Assembly (NCBI GenBank): GCA_027406905.1
Contig: DAHZHT010000006.1
Location: forward strand, 38,715 to 102,714
DNA: 64,000 bases
Direction of reading: 5' to 3'
Source: Elusimicrobiota bacterium
GTDB taxonomy: Bacteria; Elusimicrobiota; Elusimicrobia; UBA1565; UBA9628
The position numbers and the translations under genes are program-made. Within the stretch, counting starts at the first letter, position 1. Each line of letters begins with the position of its first letter. The notes under the pieces are model-generated. The model saw nothing but the letters and a program-made list of their open reading frames with translations. It was not told the DNA's origin and searched no databases. Positions 7,636-16,058 of this stretch are shown piece by piece.

Positions 7636-9010
7636 AGGACATCCGTTTTTTAAAAATGGAATAAAGGTAAAACGAGCAGGCCACTATCAGCCCCGGATAA
7701 ATAGGCGCCCATCCCAGGGGCTCTTTGAGGAAAGTCCAAATAGCGGAAACCCCGCTTCCGCCAATCATAATCTTGCCCACGTCTTCCGAAAGGGGTTTTA
7801 AAGAGGGGAAATATCCCAAACACAGCGGAAATAAAAGTCCGGCGACCGCAATGGAACTGAGCGTATACCAGATATCGACCACCGAAGGCAAAACAACGGC
7901 GATCGCCGTCCCTAAAATTAAGCCCAAAATCAGTCCTAATTGAACATGCCGGGTCTCGGACAAGCCGGGGAGCTTAAAAAATTTCCAGACAATATCTTTT
8001 CCGAAAGTCGAGGCGAACAAAAAGGCGAGAGAGCTAAAAGCCGCAAAAATCGCGCCCAACATCCCCACATAAAAAAATCCTTTCCACAGAGGGGGAAGAA
8101 TTCTGTCGGCCAAGGCCGGGTAGGACAAAACCGGGTCCTTTAAATTCGGCAAAATGGCACGGGCATAGAGCCCGGCGACCGTGGTAATAAAATCAAATAG
8201 TATCCAAAATAGGACGCTGACGACAATTCCGCGGCGCGCCACTTCCGGGCTTTTGGCCGCCAGGCATTTCTGATAAAACGTCGGCTCAACCAAGGTCCAC
8301 AAGCCCAAAAACCACCAAGAGCCGATATAACTTAGGCTTTTGCCCCCGCTCCACTCTAAATGAGTTTTGGGGAGATGCGCTCGCAAAAAAGAAAGCCCGC
8401 CCCAAGCGTGATAGGCGGCTAAGGGCAAAACGATCAAGCCGCTGTACATTAAAATAAAATGCAACACATCCGCCCGAACGTCCGAGCGAAACCCGCCAAC
8501 GAAAAGAAAAGCGGTCGCCGAGACCATCGCAATCGAAAAAGAAGCCCAAAGAGAAATTCCGGCCAACGATTTCACGAGAACCCAGATCATCAAAATATAG
8601 GGAGCCGGGGAAACGAGCAGAAGTAAAAGGGCCGCCCCAATCCCCGAAGCCCTAGGGCCGTAAAATTTTTCTAAAAGTTCCGGCAGGGTCAAGGCCCCGG
8701 AACTGGCGATTTTGGGAGCCAGAAAATAAGCGTAAATAAGAGCGAAGATATAATAGGGAAAACCCAGGACCACCCAGTTGAGAAGGCCGTAACGGTAAGA
8801 AAACTCTCCCACGCCCAAAACTCCGCCATACCAACTGGAAACCAAGGCCGCGACAAAAACGGGAAGGCTGAGGCCGCGGCCCGCCAACAGGTAATCCGCC
8901 ATCTCCGAGGTGTTTTGATTTTTCCTATAAAACCAGAACCCGACCGCCAAATTGGCCGCGAAATAAAGGAGAATAACCGCGTAATCAATAACGCTAAGAG
9001 AAAATCTCAT
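7622..9010 (-). CDS. Sodium:solute symporter family transporter
   Basis: The 462-residue protein has about twelve or thirteen hydrophobic segments, the length and pattern of the SSS family (PutP/SglT-like). The N-terminal motif ADYLLAGRGLSLPVFVAALVSSWYGG is the typical first-helix region, with the unwound substrate-binding helix following. It imports a small organic solute with sodium. It is the first gene of an operon with the AIR-synthase-like and barrel genes, overlapping the next gene by 14 bp. A TATTAT box lies 12 bases before its ATG, overlapping the greA promoter in the opposite direction. No ribosome-binding site is seen. Confidence 0.88.
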   Translation of the reverse strand: MRFSLSVIDYAVILLYFAANLAVGFWFYRKNQNTSEMADYLLAGRGLSLPVFVAALVSSWYGGVLGVGEFSYRYGLLNWVVLGFPYYIFALIYAYFLAPKIASSGALTLPELLEKFYGPRASGIGAALLLLLVSPAPYILMIWVLVKSLAGISLWASFSIAMVSATAFLFVGGFRSDVRADVLHFILMYSGLIVLPLAAYHAWGGLSFLRAHLPKTHLEWSGGKSLSYIGSWWFLGLWTLVEPTFYQKCLAAKSPEVARRGIVVSVLFWILFDFITTVAGLYARAILPNLKDPVLSYPALADRILPPLWKGFFYVGMLGAIFAAFSSLAFLFASTFGKDIVWKFFKLPGLSETRHVQLGLILGLILGTAIAVVLPSVVDIWYTLSSIAVAGLLFPLCLGYFPSLKPLSEDVGKIMIGGSGVSAIWTFLKEPLGWAPIYPGLIVACSFYLYSIFKKRMSYGSS

Positions 9011-9021
9011 ATTGATTTTCT

Positions 9022-9027
9022 TATAAT
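9022..9027 (+). promoter_or_regulatory. -10 box of greA, leaderless type
   Basis: A consensus TATAAT lies six bases before the greA ATG at 9034, and no Shine-Dalgarno sequence is present. Transcription would start at or near the A of the start codon. On the other strand the same bases contain TATTAT for the symporter gene, so the two divergent promoters overlap and may exclude each other. Confidence 0.55.
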
Positions 9028-9033
9028 ACTATT

Positions 9034-9504
9034 ATGAAAGAAACATTCCTAACGCGAGCCGGCTATGAGAAACTCGTCACCGATCTTGAGCCACTCAAAA
9101 AGATGAAGAATCAATTGTCTCAAGACATCGCCGAAGCCCGTGAAAAAGGCGATCTAAAAGAAAATGCGGAATATCACAGCGCCAAGGAAAAACTGGCCGA
9201 GGTGATGGGCCGAATCGCCAAAATACAGGATAAGCTCGAAGGAGCTAAAATCATCGATGATCTTGACGTTCCAAAAGGCGTCGTATCCATCGGCAGCCGA
9301 GTCACGATACAAAACGAGTCCGGAGATGAATCGGTCTATATGCTGGTCGGCGAAGATGAGTCCGATCCCGCTGAAGGAAAGATTTCCGTCTACGCCCCAA
9401 TCGCGCAAGGGCTTCTGGGCAAAAAAGTTGGAGAAACCGTCACCATCACTCTCCCGGCAGGCCCCCGAAAATTTAAAATCCTCAAAGCAGAGTCCGCTCT
9501 ATAA
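9034..9504 (+). CDS. greA: Transcription elongation factor GreA
   Basis: This 156-residue protein has the family's usual length. The N-terminal coiled coil carries the acidic tip region EKGDLKENAEYHSAKE, whose Asp and Glu reach into the RNA polymerase secondary channel and stimulate cleavage of backtracked RNA. The C-terminal FKBP-like domain contains VSIGSRVTI and ends in GPRKFKILKAES. The last bases overlap the presumed start region of queG, so the two genes are probably cotranscribed. Confidence 0.97.
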   Translation: MKETFLTRAGYEKLVTDLEPLKKMKNQLSQDIAEAREKGDLKENAEYHSAKEKLAEVMGRIAKIQDKLEGAKIIDDLDVPKGVVSIGSRVTIQNESGDESVYMLVGEDESDPAEGKISVYAPIAQGLLGKKVGETVTITLPAGPRKFKILKAESAL

Positions 9505-10433
9505 ACGCCGCTCAAATTGCCCACGCCTTAAAGGAACGCGCGCTTGAACTCGGGGCCGACAGGGTTGGAATTTCCTCAGCAGCGGCATTTCCCGAGGCAA
9601 AATTCTATCAAGAATGGATTTCTAAGTCCTATCATGCCTCGATGGATTATATGGCCAAAGATCCCCAGACAAGGTCAGATATTCGCCGCTGGTGGCCCCA
9701 GGCCCGTTCGGTTTTTATCTGCGCTTTTGACTACTCCGACAATCGAAAAAAACCTCTTCCCGAAGGACATGGACGCGTGGCCCGCTATGCGGGAGAAAGA
9801 GATTATCACCTGGTCTTAAGAGAAAAAATGAAATCTCTCAGCTCTTTTCTAAAAATTTTAGACCCGAAAGCCGATTCAAAAATTTTCGTTGACACCAGCC
9901 CTATTCTTGAGAGGCTCTACGGGCGCTATGCGGGTTTAGGCTGGATCGGGAAAAACACCATGCTTTTATCAAAAAAGGGTTCTTATTTTTTCTTGTCGGG
10001 CATGGCCATCAATATTGATCTCCCGCCAGACTCTCTTGAAACCGACCACTGCGGCAACTGTCGGCGCTGTCTGGACGCATGTCCCACCCAGGCCTTTCCC
10101 CAAGAACGCGTCCTGGACGCGAGTAAATGCATTTCTTATTGGACCATCGAACACAGAGGAGAAATTCCGCCGCGACAACAAACGTCCATTGGGGAATGGG
10201 TTTTTGGATGCGATATCTGCCAAGAGGTCTGCCCCTTCAATCGTTTCGCCTCTTTCGGAAAAACTTTTCAAAGCCCCGGCTATGAAAGCCTTCCTCTCAA
10301 AGAAATCGAAGCTGAATCGGAATCTGAATTTAATTCTCGCTTTAAAAAAACAGCCCTTGCCCGCTCTAAGAGATCAGGACTTTCTAGAAACGCCCGCATC
10401 GTCTTAGAAAACACAGAGAAGCGTTTCCAATGA
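9501..10433 (+). CDS. queG: Epoxyqueuosine reductase QueG
   Basis: QueG reduces epoxyqueuosine to queuosine in tRNA using cobalamin and two 4Fe-4S clusters. Seen here are GRYAGLGWIGKNT, the first cluster motif CGNCRRCLDACPTQAF, and the second CDICQEVCPF, with DASKCISYWTIEHRG between. The conserved N-terminal domain (ALKERALELGADRVGI, then DYMAKDPQ) is encoded upstream of the first ATG codons (9634 and after). No ATG, GTG or TTG exists in frame between the upstream stop at 9474 and this domain. The likely start is therefore an ATA at 9501 overlapping the greA stop, or an ATT at 9516. At about 310 residues it is of the short QueG type lacking the C-terminal HEAT repeats. Confidence 0.9.
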   Translation: MNAAQIAHALKERALELGADRVGISSAAAFPEAKFYQEWISKSYHASMDYMAKDPQTRSDIRRWWPQARSVFICAFDYSDNRKKPLPEGHGRVARYAGERDYHLVLREKMKSLSSFLKILDPKADSKIFVDTSPILERLYGRYAGLGWIGKNTMLLSKKGSYFFLSGMAINIDLPPDSLETDHCGNCRRCLDACPTQAFPQERVLDASKCISYWTIEHRGEIPPRQQTSIGEWVFGCDICQEVCPFNRFASFGKTFQSPGYESLPLKEIEAESESEFNSRFKKTALARSKRSGLSRNARIVLENTEKRFQ

Positions 10434-11728
10434 AATTTCGGGGGCTTCTGTGTCTTTTTCTGATATCTGCCGGCGCAACTTGCGCGCGCGCCCAAACGGA
10501 CAATCAAGATCAGATCGTCGTCAACAATTTAAAAGCTCCCACCACCGCTCAAAATGACGTCAGTCAAACTCCCGCATTGGTGCGGTGGATGTTTAACAAA
10601 ACCGGCCGGAATATTCAGGTCATCGTCCCTATTCTCGCCACCGACCCAAACAGCGGAACCTCGGTTGGAATCATGCCTATCATAGTTAAACAAAGGAAAA
10701 ATTCAGACGACATTGAAAGCATCACCGCGCCTTCCATCACCGAAAACCAATACTTCGGCCCCGAAGGAACCTATCGGTATTATTACTTCCCGAACCAATA
10801 CGAAAGTTTTACCGCCATAGGCACCATCGGAAGATATGAAAATGAGGCCCTCATCGAATATAAAAATCTGCATTTAGAAAACACCGATACCGACATCGAT
10901 TTACGCCTGCACAAAAACACCAACGCCGGCGGGCTTTTTTACGGAATCGGTTCAAATTCCGCATATGGAAATCAGTCCAGCTACATTTCCCATGCCTGGA
11001 GTTACAACCTGACGGCAGGGCACTCGCTTTTTCCCGATTCTCATTGGCGGGTAGAGGCCAACAGCCATCTTTTGTCTGAACGGGTATCCAACGGCGTCAT
11101 TCCCGGCATGCCGGGAATCAAGACGGAATTTAATGGATTTGTCCCGAATAGTTTTGAACAAGTCCAAGAAGGAAGATTAAGTCTTGAATACGACTCTCGC
11201 GACAGCCCGGTTACGACGACCAAGGGAGCATTTCTACAAGCCTATTCAGGATATTCAGTTGAGGGAATTGCCAGCAGCTACAACTACGATCGCTATGGAA
11301 TTGACGGGCGTTATTTCTATCCCTGGCCCAATCATCCTGACAATGTCTTGGCCTTCCAAGTTCAAGGGCAGCAACTTTACGGCAGCGCGCCCTTTTGGCT
11401 TCTGCCGGAGTTAGGCGGGAAATACAGCCTCAGGGCCTACGCCTATGGCCGATATGTAGACAACGGAATGTATTCCGTCAATATCGAACAGAGATTCAAA
11501 GTTTATGAGGCCAAAATGGCGGGAGTTCCAACCGAGCTGGAGCTGGCCCCCTTTGCCGGCATCGGCAGCGTTTTTGCCGACCCCACCGATGCGACGGCTA
11601 GGTATTCTCGCCCAGTTTTCGGAACCGCCATTCGCGCAATAGCCCGGCCTCAAGTCGTCGGCTCGCTGGATTTCGGAGTGGGGCAGGAAGGCTTGGTCGC
11701 CTTCATGGACATCAATTACGCGTTCTAA
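10430..11728 (+). CDS. Omp85/BamA-superfamily outer-membrane barrel without POTRA domains
   Basis: The 432-residue product has a signal peptide ending in TCARA and a C-terminal barrel ending in phenylalanine (DINYAF). The segment RDSPVTTTKGAFLQAYSGYS matches the Omp85 surface-antigen signature of a strand following the P-x-x-G element. The stretch PILATDPNSGTSVGIMP opens the barrel. POTRA repeats are absent, as in the short bacterial surface antigen group. Its function is unknown; assembly or export of a passenger is possible. Its ATG overlaps the queG stop by four bases. Its stop lies three bases from the stop of the next, convergent gene. Confidence 0.7.
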   Translation: MKFRGLLCLFLISAGATCARAQTDNQDQIVVNNLKAPTTAQNDVSQTPALVRWMFNKTGRNIQVIVPILATDPNSGTSVGIMPIIVKQRKNSDDIESITAPSITENQYFGPEGTYRYYYFPNQYESFTAIGTIGRYENEALIEYKNLHLENTDTDIDLRLHKNTNAGGLFYGIGSNSAYGNQSSYISHAWSYNLTAGHSLFPDSHWRVEANSHLLSERVSNGVIPGMPGIKTEFNGFVPNSFEQVQEGRLSLEYDSRDSPVTTTKGAFLQAYSGYSVEGIASSYNYDRYGIDGRYFYPWPNHPDNVLAFQVQGQQLYGSAPFWLLPELGGKYSLRAYAYGRYVDNGMYSVNIEQRFKVYEAKMAGVPTELELAPFAGIGSVFADPTDATARYSRPVFGTAIRAIARPQVVGSLDFGVGQEGLVAFMDINYAF

Positions 11729-11731
11729 CGA

Positions 11732-12055
11732 CTAGTCGCTTTCCCAGTTTTCCTCGAAAGAATCTTCCGACAAAAAAGAGCGGCACCACGGGCAACGGCG
11801 CACCGGGCCGTAGGTGCGATGGCAATCATTTTCCGAAGACCACCATTCCTCAAAAAACATCGGGACGGTCTTTCGGCACTTGATGCAAAAGCGGATTAAA
11901 GTGGCTCCGCAAGACCAACAGAACTTGGGAAATTCTTCTCCCTCCGGGTGATGGATGAGTGAACGACAAACCCCGCATTGAATGTCGATGTGGATCTGAA
12001 ATCTTGGCCGGAGAACCTCTTTTTTATCTTTGCGATCTTTTTTGCCTTTCGCCAT
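11732..12055 (-). CDS. Small zinc-ribbon protein, function unknown
   Basis: This 107-residue protein has a lysine-rich start (MAKGKKDRKDKKE) and several Cys pairs: CGVC, CWSC, CIKC and, further on, a single Cys-His and CPWC. These form at least two zinc ribbons of the kind that bind nucleic acid or protein. No family was recognised. The start at ATG 12055 is supported by AAGGAAA eight bases upstream; an upstream in-frame start at 12100 would lie in the ALDH gene. It is the last gene of the tpiA-pduL-deoC-ALDH operon by position, 23 bp after the ALDH stop. Confidence 0.65.
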   Translation of the reverse strand: MAKGKKDRKDKKEVLRPRFQIHIDIQCGVCRSLIHHPEGEEFPKFCWSCGATLIRFCIKCRKTVPMFFEEWWSSENDCHRTYGPVRRCPWCRSFLSEDSFEENWESD

Positions 12056-12078
12056 ATATTTTCCTTGATGTATTCTTT

Positions 12079-14502
12079 TTAGGACAAGGCCGTCATCCAA
12101 ACGGTTTTAAACTCCAAATATCTCCGCATCCAAGAACGTCCCTGGGCGGAACTAGATTCCCAATCCTTGGGATCATGGGCCCAGGTTCGCTTCATATTGC
12201 TGGTAGACAACTCCTCTATTTTCTTAGCTAATTCCGGAGTTCCGGAAAAATCAATTCCCGCGACGGCGCGATGCTCCGCTAGAATAGGCGCAAGCTCTTC
12301 CGCCTTTCCGGTAACTATATTGATCACCGCGGACGGCAAATCAGAGGCGTCTAAAACTTCGATGAGAATTGAAGCCGCCAAAGGGAATTTCTCCGAAGGG
12401 ACGGCAATCACCGCGTTTCCAGAGGCAATCGCCGGAAAGATCTTAGACACAAGAGCCAGAAGAGAAGGAGTCTCTGGACAAACCAGGCCGACGACCCCCA
12501 TCGGTTCGGGATAGGTGATATTGAAATCGGTCTGGGTAACGGGGTTGACATTGCCGGTGTATTTATCGGTCCAACCGGCATAATAAAGAATGCGGTTAAG
12601 ACTTAACTCGACTTCCCTTTGGGCCGAGGTATTGTCGCAACCTGTTTGGGCCGAGACGATCTGGGTTAATTCCGCGAAACGACTTTGAAGAATCTCGGCG
12701 GTGCGGTAAAGAATCTGGCCGCGCAAATAAGCGGTTGATTTAGACCATTGGGACTGAGCCTTTAAAGCCGCTTCCACCGCATCGCGAATGTCTTTTCTCG
12801 AACCTAAGGGAACATCCGCAATTAATTTTCCATCATGAGAAAAAACTTTGTAATAGCGCCCGGACTCCGAGCGAACCTGCTTGCCCCCAATAAGCATCTT
12901 CGGCGTTTTCCATATCTGAGTGGTTAGCTCCAGAGAGTTAGGGACAGTCCCCAATTCCTTGCCAGAGTTAGGGACAGTCCCTAACTCCTCGATTTCAACG
13001 TATTCCCAAAGACCCACGGGCCCGCCCTCGCGCCCAAAACCGCTTTCCTTAAATCCGCCAAATTCCGCCGCGGCATCGAATTTATTGGCGCCGTTTCCCC
13101 AGATGGTGCCAGCCTTAATCGCCCGGGCCAATTCGATCATCTTGGCGACATCCTTGGTCCAAACGCTGGCGGCAAGGCCGTAAAAGGTGTTGTTCGCCAG
13201 TTCAATGGCTTCTTCCTTGGTTCGAAAAGTCATTGTGGCTAAAACCGGGCCAAAAATCTCTTCCCGAGCGATCGTGTGGGAAGTCTCAACCTCGGTAAAC
13301 AAGGTCGGCGGGAAAAAAAATCCCTCCCGCGGGCAATTAAGAGCCGCCTGATACTTAAGCGCGCCTTCTTTTTCTCCCACTTGAACGTAGCGCTCGATGG
13401 TCTCAAGCTGCCTTTTTGAATTAATTGCACCCATGTCTATATTTTTATCGAGCGGATCTCCAATCCGAATCTTGCGCATTCTCTCTTTGAGAAGAGTAAT
13501 GAATTTAGGCGCGATACTTTCTTGAAGCAAAAGGCGCGAGCCCGCGCAACAGACCTGCCCCTGATTAAAAAAGATGCCGTCTATAATTCCCTCAACGGCC
13601 TCATAAAGGGGCGCGTCTTCAAAAACGACGGTCGGCGACTTGCCGCCCAATTCCAAGGAAAGTTTTTTTCCGCTTCCCGCCGTCATCTTGCGAATAAGGC
13701 GCCCCACTTCGGTCGATCCGGTAAAGGCGATTTTATTGATTCCCGGATGACGGACTAGCGCCTCCCCGGTTTTTCCAAAACCTGTTATGATATTGACCAC
13801 CCCGGGAGGGATGCCCACCTCCTCAATAATCTCGGCCAAATGAAGCGCCGAAAGGGAAGTGGTCTCGGCGGGCTTTAAGACCACGGTATTTCCGGCGGCC
13901 AAGGCCGGGGCGATTTTCCACGCCGCCATTAAAAGCGGAAAATTCCAAGGAATGATTTGTCCCACCACCCCCACCGGAGACGCCCGAAGCCCCGGGAAAG
14001 CCTCTTCAATCTTATCCGCCCAACCGGCGTAATAGAAAAAATGCCGTGCGGCAAGAGGGATATCGATATCGCGGGTTTCCCGAATCGGTTTACCGTTGTC
14101 TAAAGTTTCGATGACGGCCAATTCCCTTGAACGCTCTAAAATCACCCGAGCAATCGCGTAAATAAGCCGAGCGCGCTCTTCTCCCGAAGTCTTAGACCAG
14201 GTTTTAAAAGCTTCTTGCGCCGCTGAGACGGCATTGTCTACGTCTTTTTCGCCGGCTTCCGCTACTTTCGCCAAAACCCTTCCGGTCGCGGGATTAATGG
14301 AATCAAAATATTTTCCGGAAGCAGGAGAAACCCATTTCCCGCCAATAAAAAGATCATAGCGCGGCTTTATTTTCACATGGGAAATAGATTCAGGAGCCGG
14401 ACCATATTCAGCCCAGGCAAAAGAACGCGGGAAACCCGAAACTACTTGTCTCCCGTTTCTCTTTATTTTTTCTATCCGTTCCGCTTCTTTCCGTTCTTTC
14501 AT
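12079..14502 (-). CDS. Two-domain aldehyde dehydrogenase, ALDH16-like
   Basis: The 807-residue protein consists of a complete aldehyde dehydrogenase domain and a second, shorter ALDH-like domain. The first has IPWNFPLL, the general base Glu in LSLELGGKSP and the nucleophile Cys in GQVCCAGSR. The second (from about residue 515) keeps the Rossmann-like part but has neither the Cys nor the LELGGK motif, and lacks most of the catalytic half. This is the layout of ALDH16-type proteins, whose second domain is thought to be structural. The linker holds two copies of the eight residues ELGTVPNS, encoded by a palindromic repeat. The gene follows deoC by 10 bp with an AGGGG ribosome-binding site, so acetaldehyde from deoxyribose phosphate is a likely substrate, with acetate as product. 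Confidence 0.85.
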   Translation of the reverse strand: MKERKEAERIEKIKRNGRQVVSGFPRSFAWAEYGPAPESISHVKIKPRYDLFIGGKWVSPASGKYFDSINPATGRVLAKVAEAGEKDVDNAVSAAQEAFKTWSKTSGEERARLIYAIARVILERSRELAVIETLDNGKPIRETRDIDIPLAARHFFYYAGWADKIEEAFPGLRASPVGVVGQIIPWNFPLLMAAWKIAPALAAGNTVVLKPAETTSLSALHLAEIIEEVGIPPGVVNIITGFGKTGEALVRHPGINKIAFTGSTEVGRLIRKMTAGSGKKLSLELGGKSPTVVFEDAPLYEAVEGIIDGIFFNQGQVCCAGSRLLLQESIAPKFITLLKERMRKIRIGDPLDKNIDMGAINSKRQLETIERYVQVGEKEGALKYQAALNCPREGFFFPPTLFTEVETSHTIAREEIFGPVLATMTFRTKEEAIELANNTFYGLAASVWTKDVAKMIELARAIKAGTIWGNGANKFDAAAEFGGFKESGFGREGGPVGLWEYVEIEELGTVPNSGKELGTVPNSLELTTQIWKTPKMLIGGKQVRSESGRYYKVFSHDGKLIADVPLGSRKDIRDAVEAALKAQSQWSKSTAYLRGQILYRTAEILQSRFAELTQIVSAQTGCDNTSAQREVELSLNRILYYAGWTDKYTGNVNPVTQTDFNITYPEPMGVVGLVCPETPSLLALVSKIFPAIASGNAVIAVPSEKFPLAASILIEVLDASDLPSAVINIVTGKAEELAPILAEHRAVAGIDFSGTPELAKKIEELSTSNMKRTWAHDPKDWESSSAQGRSWMRRYLEFKTVWMTALS
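12935..12987 (-). repeat. Two palindromic REP-like elements inside the ALDH coding region
   Basis: Two units, 12935-12957 and 12965-12987, are near-identical. The second is a perfect palindrome of 11 bp arms (GAGTTAGGGAC and its complement) around a single base. Both are read in frame as ELGTVPNS in the linker of the ALDH gene. A further copy with the same core lies at 17593-17605. The core GGGACTGTCCC recurs in intergenic repeats of many bacteria; mobility by a REP-associated transposase is plausible but no such gene is in the window. Confidence 0.75.
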
Positions 14503-14512
14503 TATCCCCTCA

Positions 14513-15475
14513 TCAGCCTTTTGGAATATAATCGTACGACTCGTATTGTCCGGTCTTGATGTGATGAAGTTGGCGAGCGATGTCATCGAGCAATGAACTC
14601 GCTCCGAAACGAAAAAGTTCCGGAGTCAGCCAATAGTCTCCCACCGTTTCTTTCACCAAAGCCAGCCAATGAAGAGCCTCTTTCGCCTGCCGAATCCCTC
14701 CCGCCGGCTTATGCCCGACGCGGTATCCGGTCCGAAGGTAGAAATCTTCGATGGCATTGAGCATGACAAGACTAACCGGCAAGGTCGCCGATACGCCGAT
14801 TTTTCCGGTTGAAGTTTTGATAAAATCAGCGCCTGCCTGCATCGCAATTTCGCTCGCCGTCCAAACATGTTGAATTTCGCCAAGCTCGCCGGTCTCTAAA
14901 ATCACCTTTAAATGCGCTTCTCCACACGCCTCTCGAATCATCGCGATTTCATCATAAACGCGAGAATAATCCCCCCGCAAAAACGCCCCGCGGTTGATGA
15001 CCATATCGATTTCATCGGCGCCGGAAGCGACCAAAGCCTTTGTCTCTTGTATTTTGAGAGGAAGCGCCACCTGGCCGTGCGGGAAGGCGGTTGACACCGC
15101 GGCCACTTTAACCGCGCTTCCATCTAATGCCCTTTTCGCCTCGCTGACAAAATTGCCATAGACGCAAACGGCGGCGACTTGAATCTCGGGGAAATCCGCC
15201 AGGGGCCGCAAAGCCTTTTGGCAAAGGCGCCGCACGCGATGGGGCGTGTCAGAGCCTTCCAAGCTCGTCAAATCAATCATCGACACCGCGTGTTTAAGCC
15301 AAATCTCCTGACGCTCTTTTTTGGGATTTCTGGTTTTGGCGATCTTCGAGACGCGGTCATAAATGCCCGTCGCGTCTAGCTGAAGGCGGCGTAAAACATC
15401 CAAATCCAATCGGTGAACCGGATTGCGGCGGATTTTGCCGGCGTTTTCAGAAACATTATTTTTGAATGTAGACAT
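14513..15475 (-). CDS. deoC: Deoxyribose-phosphate aldolase
   Basis: DeoC splits 2-deoxyribose 5-phosphate into glyceraldehyde 3-phosphate and acetaldehyde. The Schiff-base lysine is in DFIKTSTGKIG, the second active-site lysine in VGHKPAGGIR and the Asp in EIDMVINRGAFL. The protein (320 residues) has an N-terminal extension of about 60 residues compared with E. coli DeoC; this longer form is common in many bacteria. The start at ATG 15475 is chosen because of the GGGAG ribosome-binding site just upstream and the overlap of 20 bp with pduL; a longer frame to 15682 is the antisense shadow of pduL. It is the third gene of the tpiA-pduL-deoC-ALDH operon. Confidence 0.95.
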   Translation of the reverse strand: MSTFKNNVSENAGKIRRNPVHRLDLDVLRRLQLDATGIYDRVSKIAKTRNPKKERQEIWLKHAVSMIDLTSLEGSDTPHRVRRLCQKALRPLADFPEIQVAAVCVYGNFVSEAKRALDGSAVKVAAVSTAFPHGQVALPLKIQETKALVASGADEIDMVINRGAFLRGDYSRVYDEIAMIREACGEAHLKVILETGELGEIQHVWTASEIAMQAGADFIKTSTGKIGVSATLPVSLVMLNAIEDFYLRTGYRVGHKPAGGIRQAKEALHWLALVKETVGDYWLTPELFRFGASSLLDDIARQLHHIKTGQYESYDYIPKG

Positions 15476-16058
15476 AATCTCCCGTTTTAACCCAGGCGGC
15501 ATTGGCCTCATCGGTGTCGATGTGGAACTCAAGGCTGAAATCTGTCGATATCCGGCATAAAACATTGGTAAAAACCAACTCCCGCGGCCCGCCGATGCCC
15601 GCGCGCACGGAAACAATCTCGCCTTCTCTAATCCCCATCGCCTCGGCTTCGGAAGGGCTAAAATGGATATGACGACTGGCAATGACCAAGCCTTCCTTGA
15701 CTTCCAAGGTTCCTTTAGGACCGGTAATTTTAATCGGGCTTGAGCCCCCGAGATCTCCAGAGCCCCGAACCGGCGGGCGAAGCCCCAATTGAGAAGCGTC
15801 GGTTTTGGCGATTTCCACCTGGGTCTTTTTGCGATGCGGAGCGATTAATCGAACGTTTTCGATTTTCCCTTTGGGACCTTCAAGGTTGACAGTCTCATAA
15901 CAGGCCCAAAAACCTGGCTGTTTAACGGAGCGAAATTTCCGAGGCTGAGTTCCTTCGCCAAACAAAAAATTCCAATCCACTTGGCATAAATGGACATGAC
16001 GATTGGAAACGCCGATAGGAATAGGCGTCTCGTAGCGAGATTTTAAAGGCTCAGGCAT
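15456..16058 (-). CDS. pduL: Phosphate propanoyltransferase / phosphotransacylase PduL
   Basis: PduL interconverts acyl-CoA plus phosphate with acyl phosphate plus CoA. The two repeated halves carry the zinc ligands: GVSNRHVHLC near the N-terminus and VIASRHIHFSPSEAEAMG in the middle, with FHIDTDEANA near the end. It is 200 residues, the family length, without an obvious encapsulation peptide. The start at ATG 16058 is set by GGAGG six bases upstream and an eight-base overlap with tpiA. Family members in microcompartments work with an aldehyde dehydrogenase; no shell protein genes are in this window, so it probably acts in the cytosol as a substitute for Pta. Confidence 0.95.
   Translation of the reverse strand: MPEPLKSRYETPIPIGVSNRHVHLCQVDWNFLFGEGTQPRKFRSVKQPGFWACYETVNLEGPKGKIENVRLIAPHRKKTQVEIAKTDASQLGLRPPVRGSGDLGGSSPIKITGPKGTLEVKEGLVIASRHIHFSPSEAEAMGIREGEIVSVRAGIGGPRELVFTNVLCRISTDFSLEFHIDTDEANAAWVKTGDYVYIQK

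Noticed and set aside
14503..14586. Longer start of the ALDH gene at 14586
   Set aside because: It lies inside deoC and does not align with ALDH; ATG 14502 with AGGGG upstream fits better.
15476..15682. N-terminal extension of deoC to 15682
   Set aside because: It overlaps pduL completely in another frame and is not like DeoC; ATG 15475 has a good ribosome-binding site.
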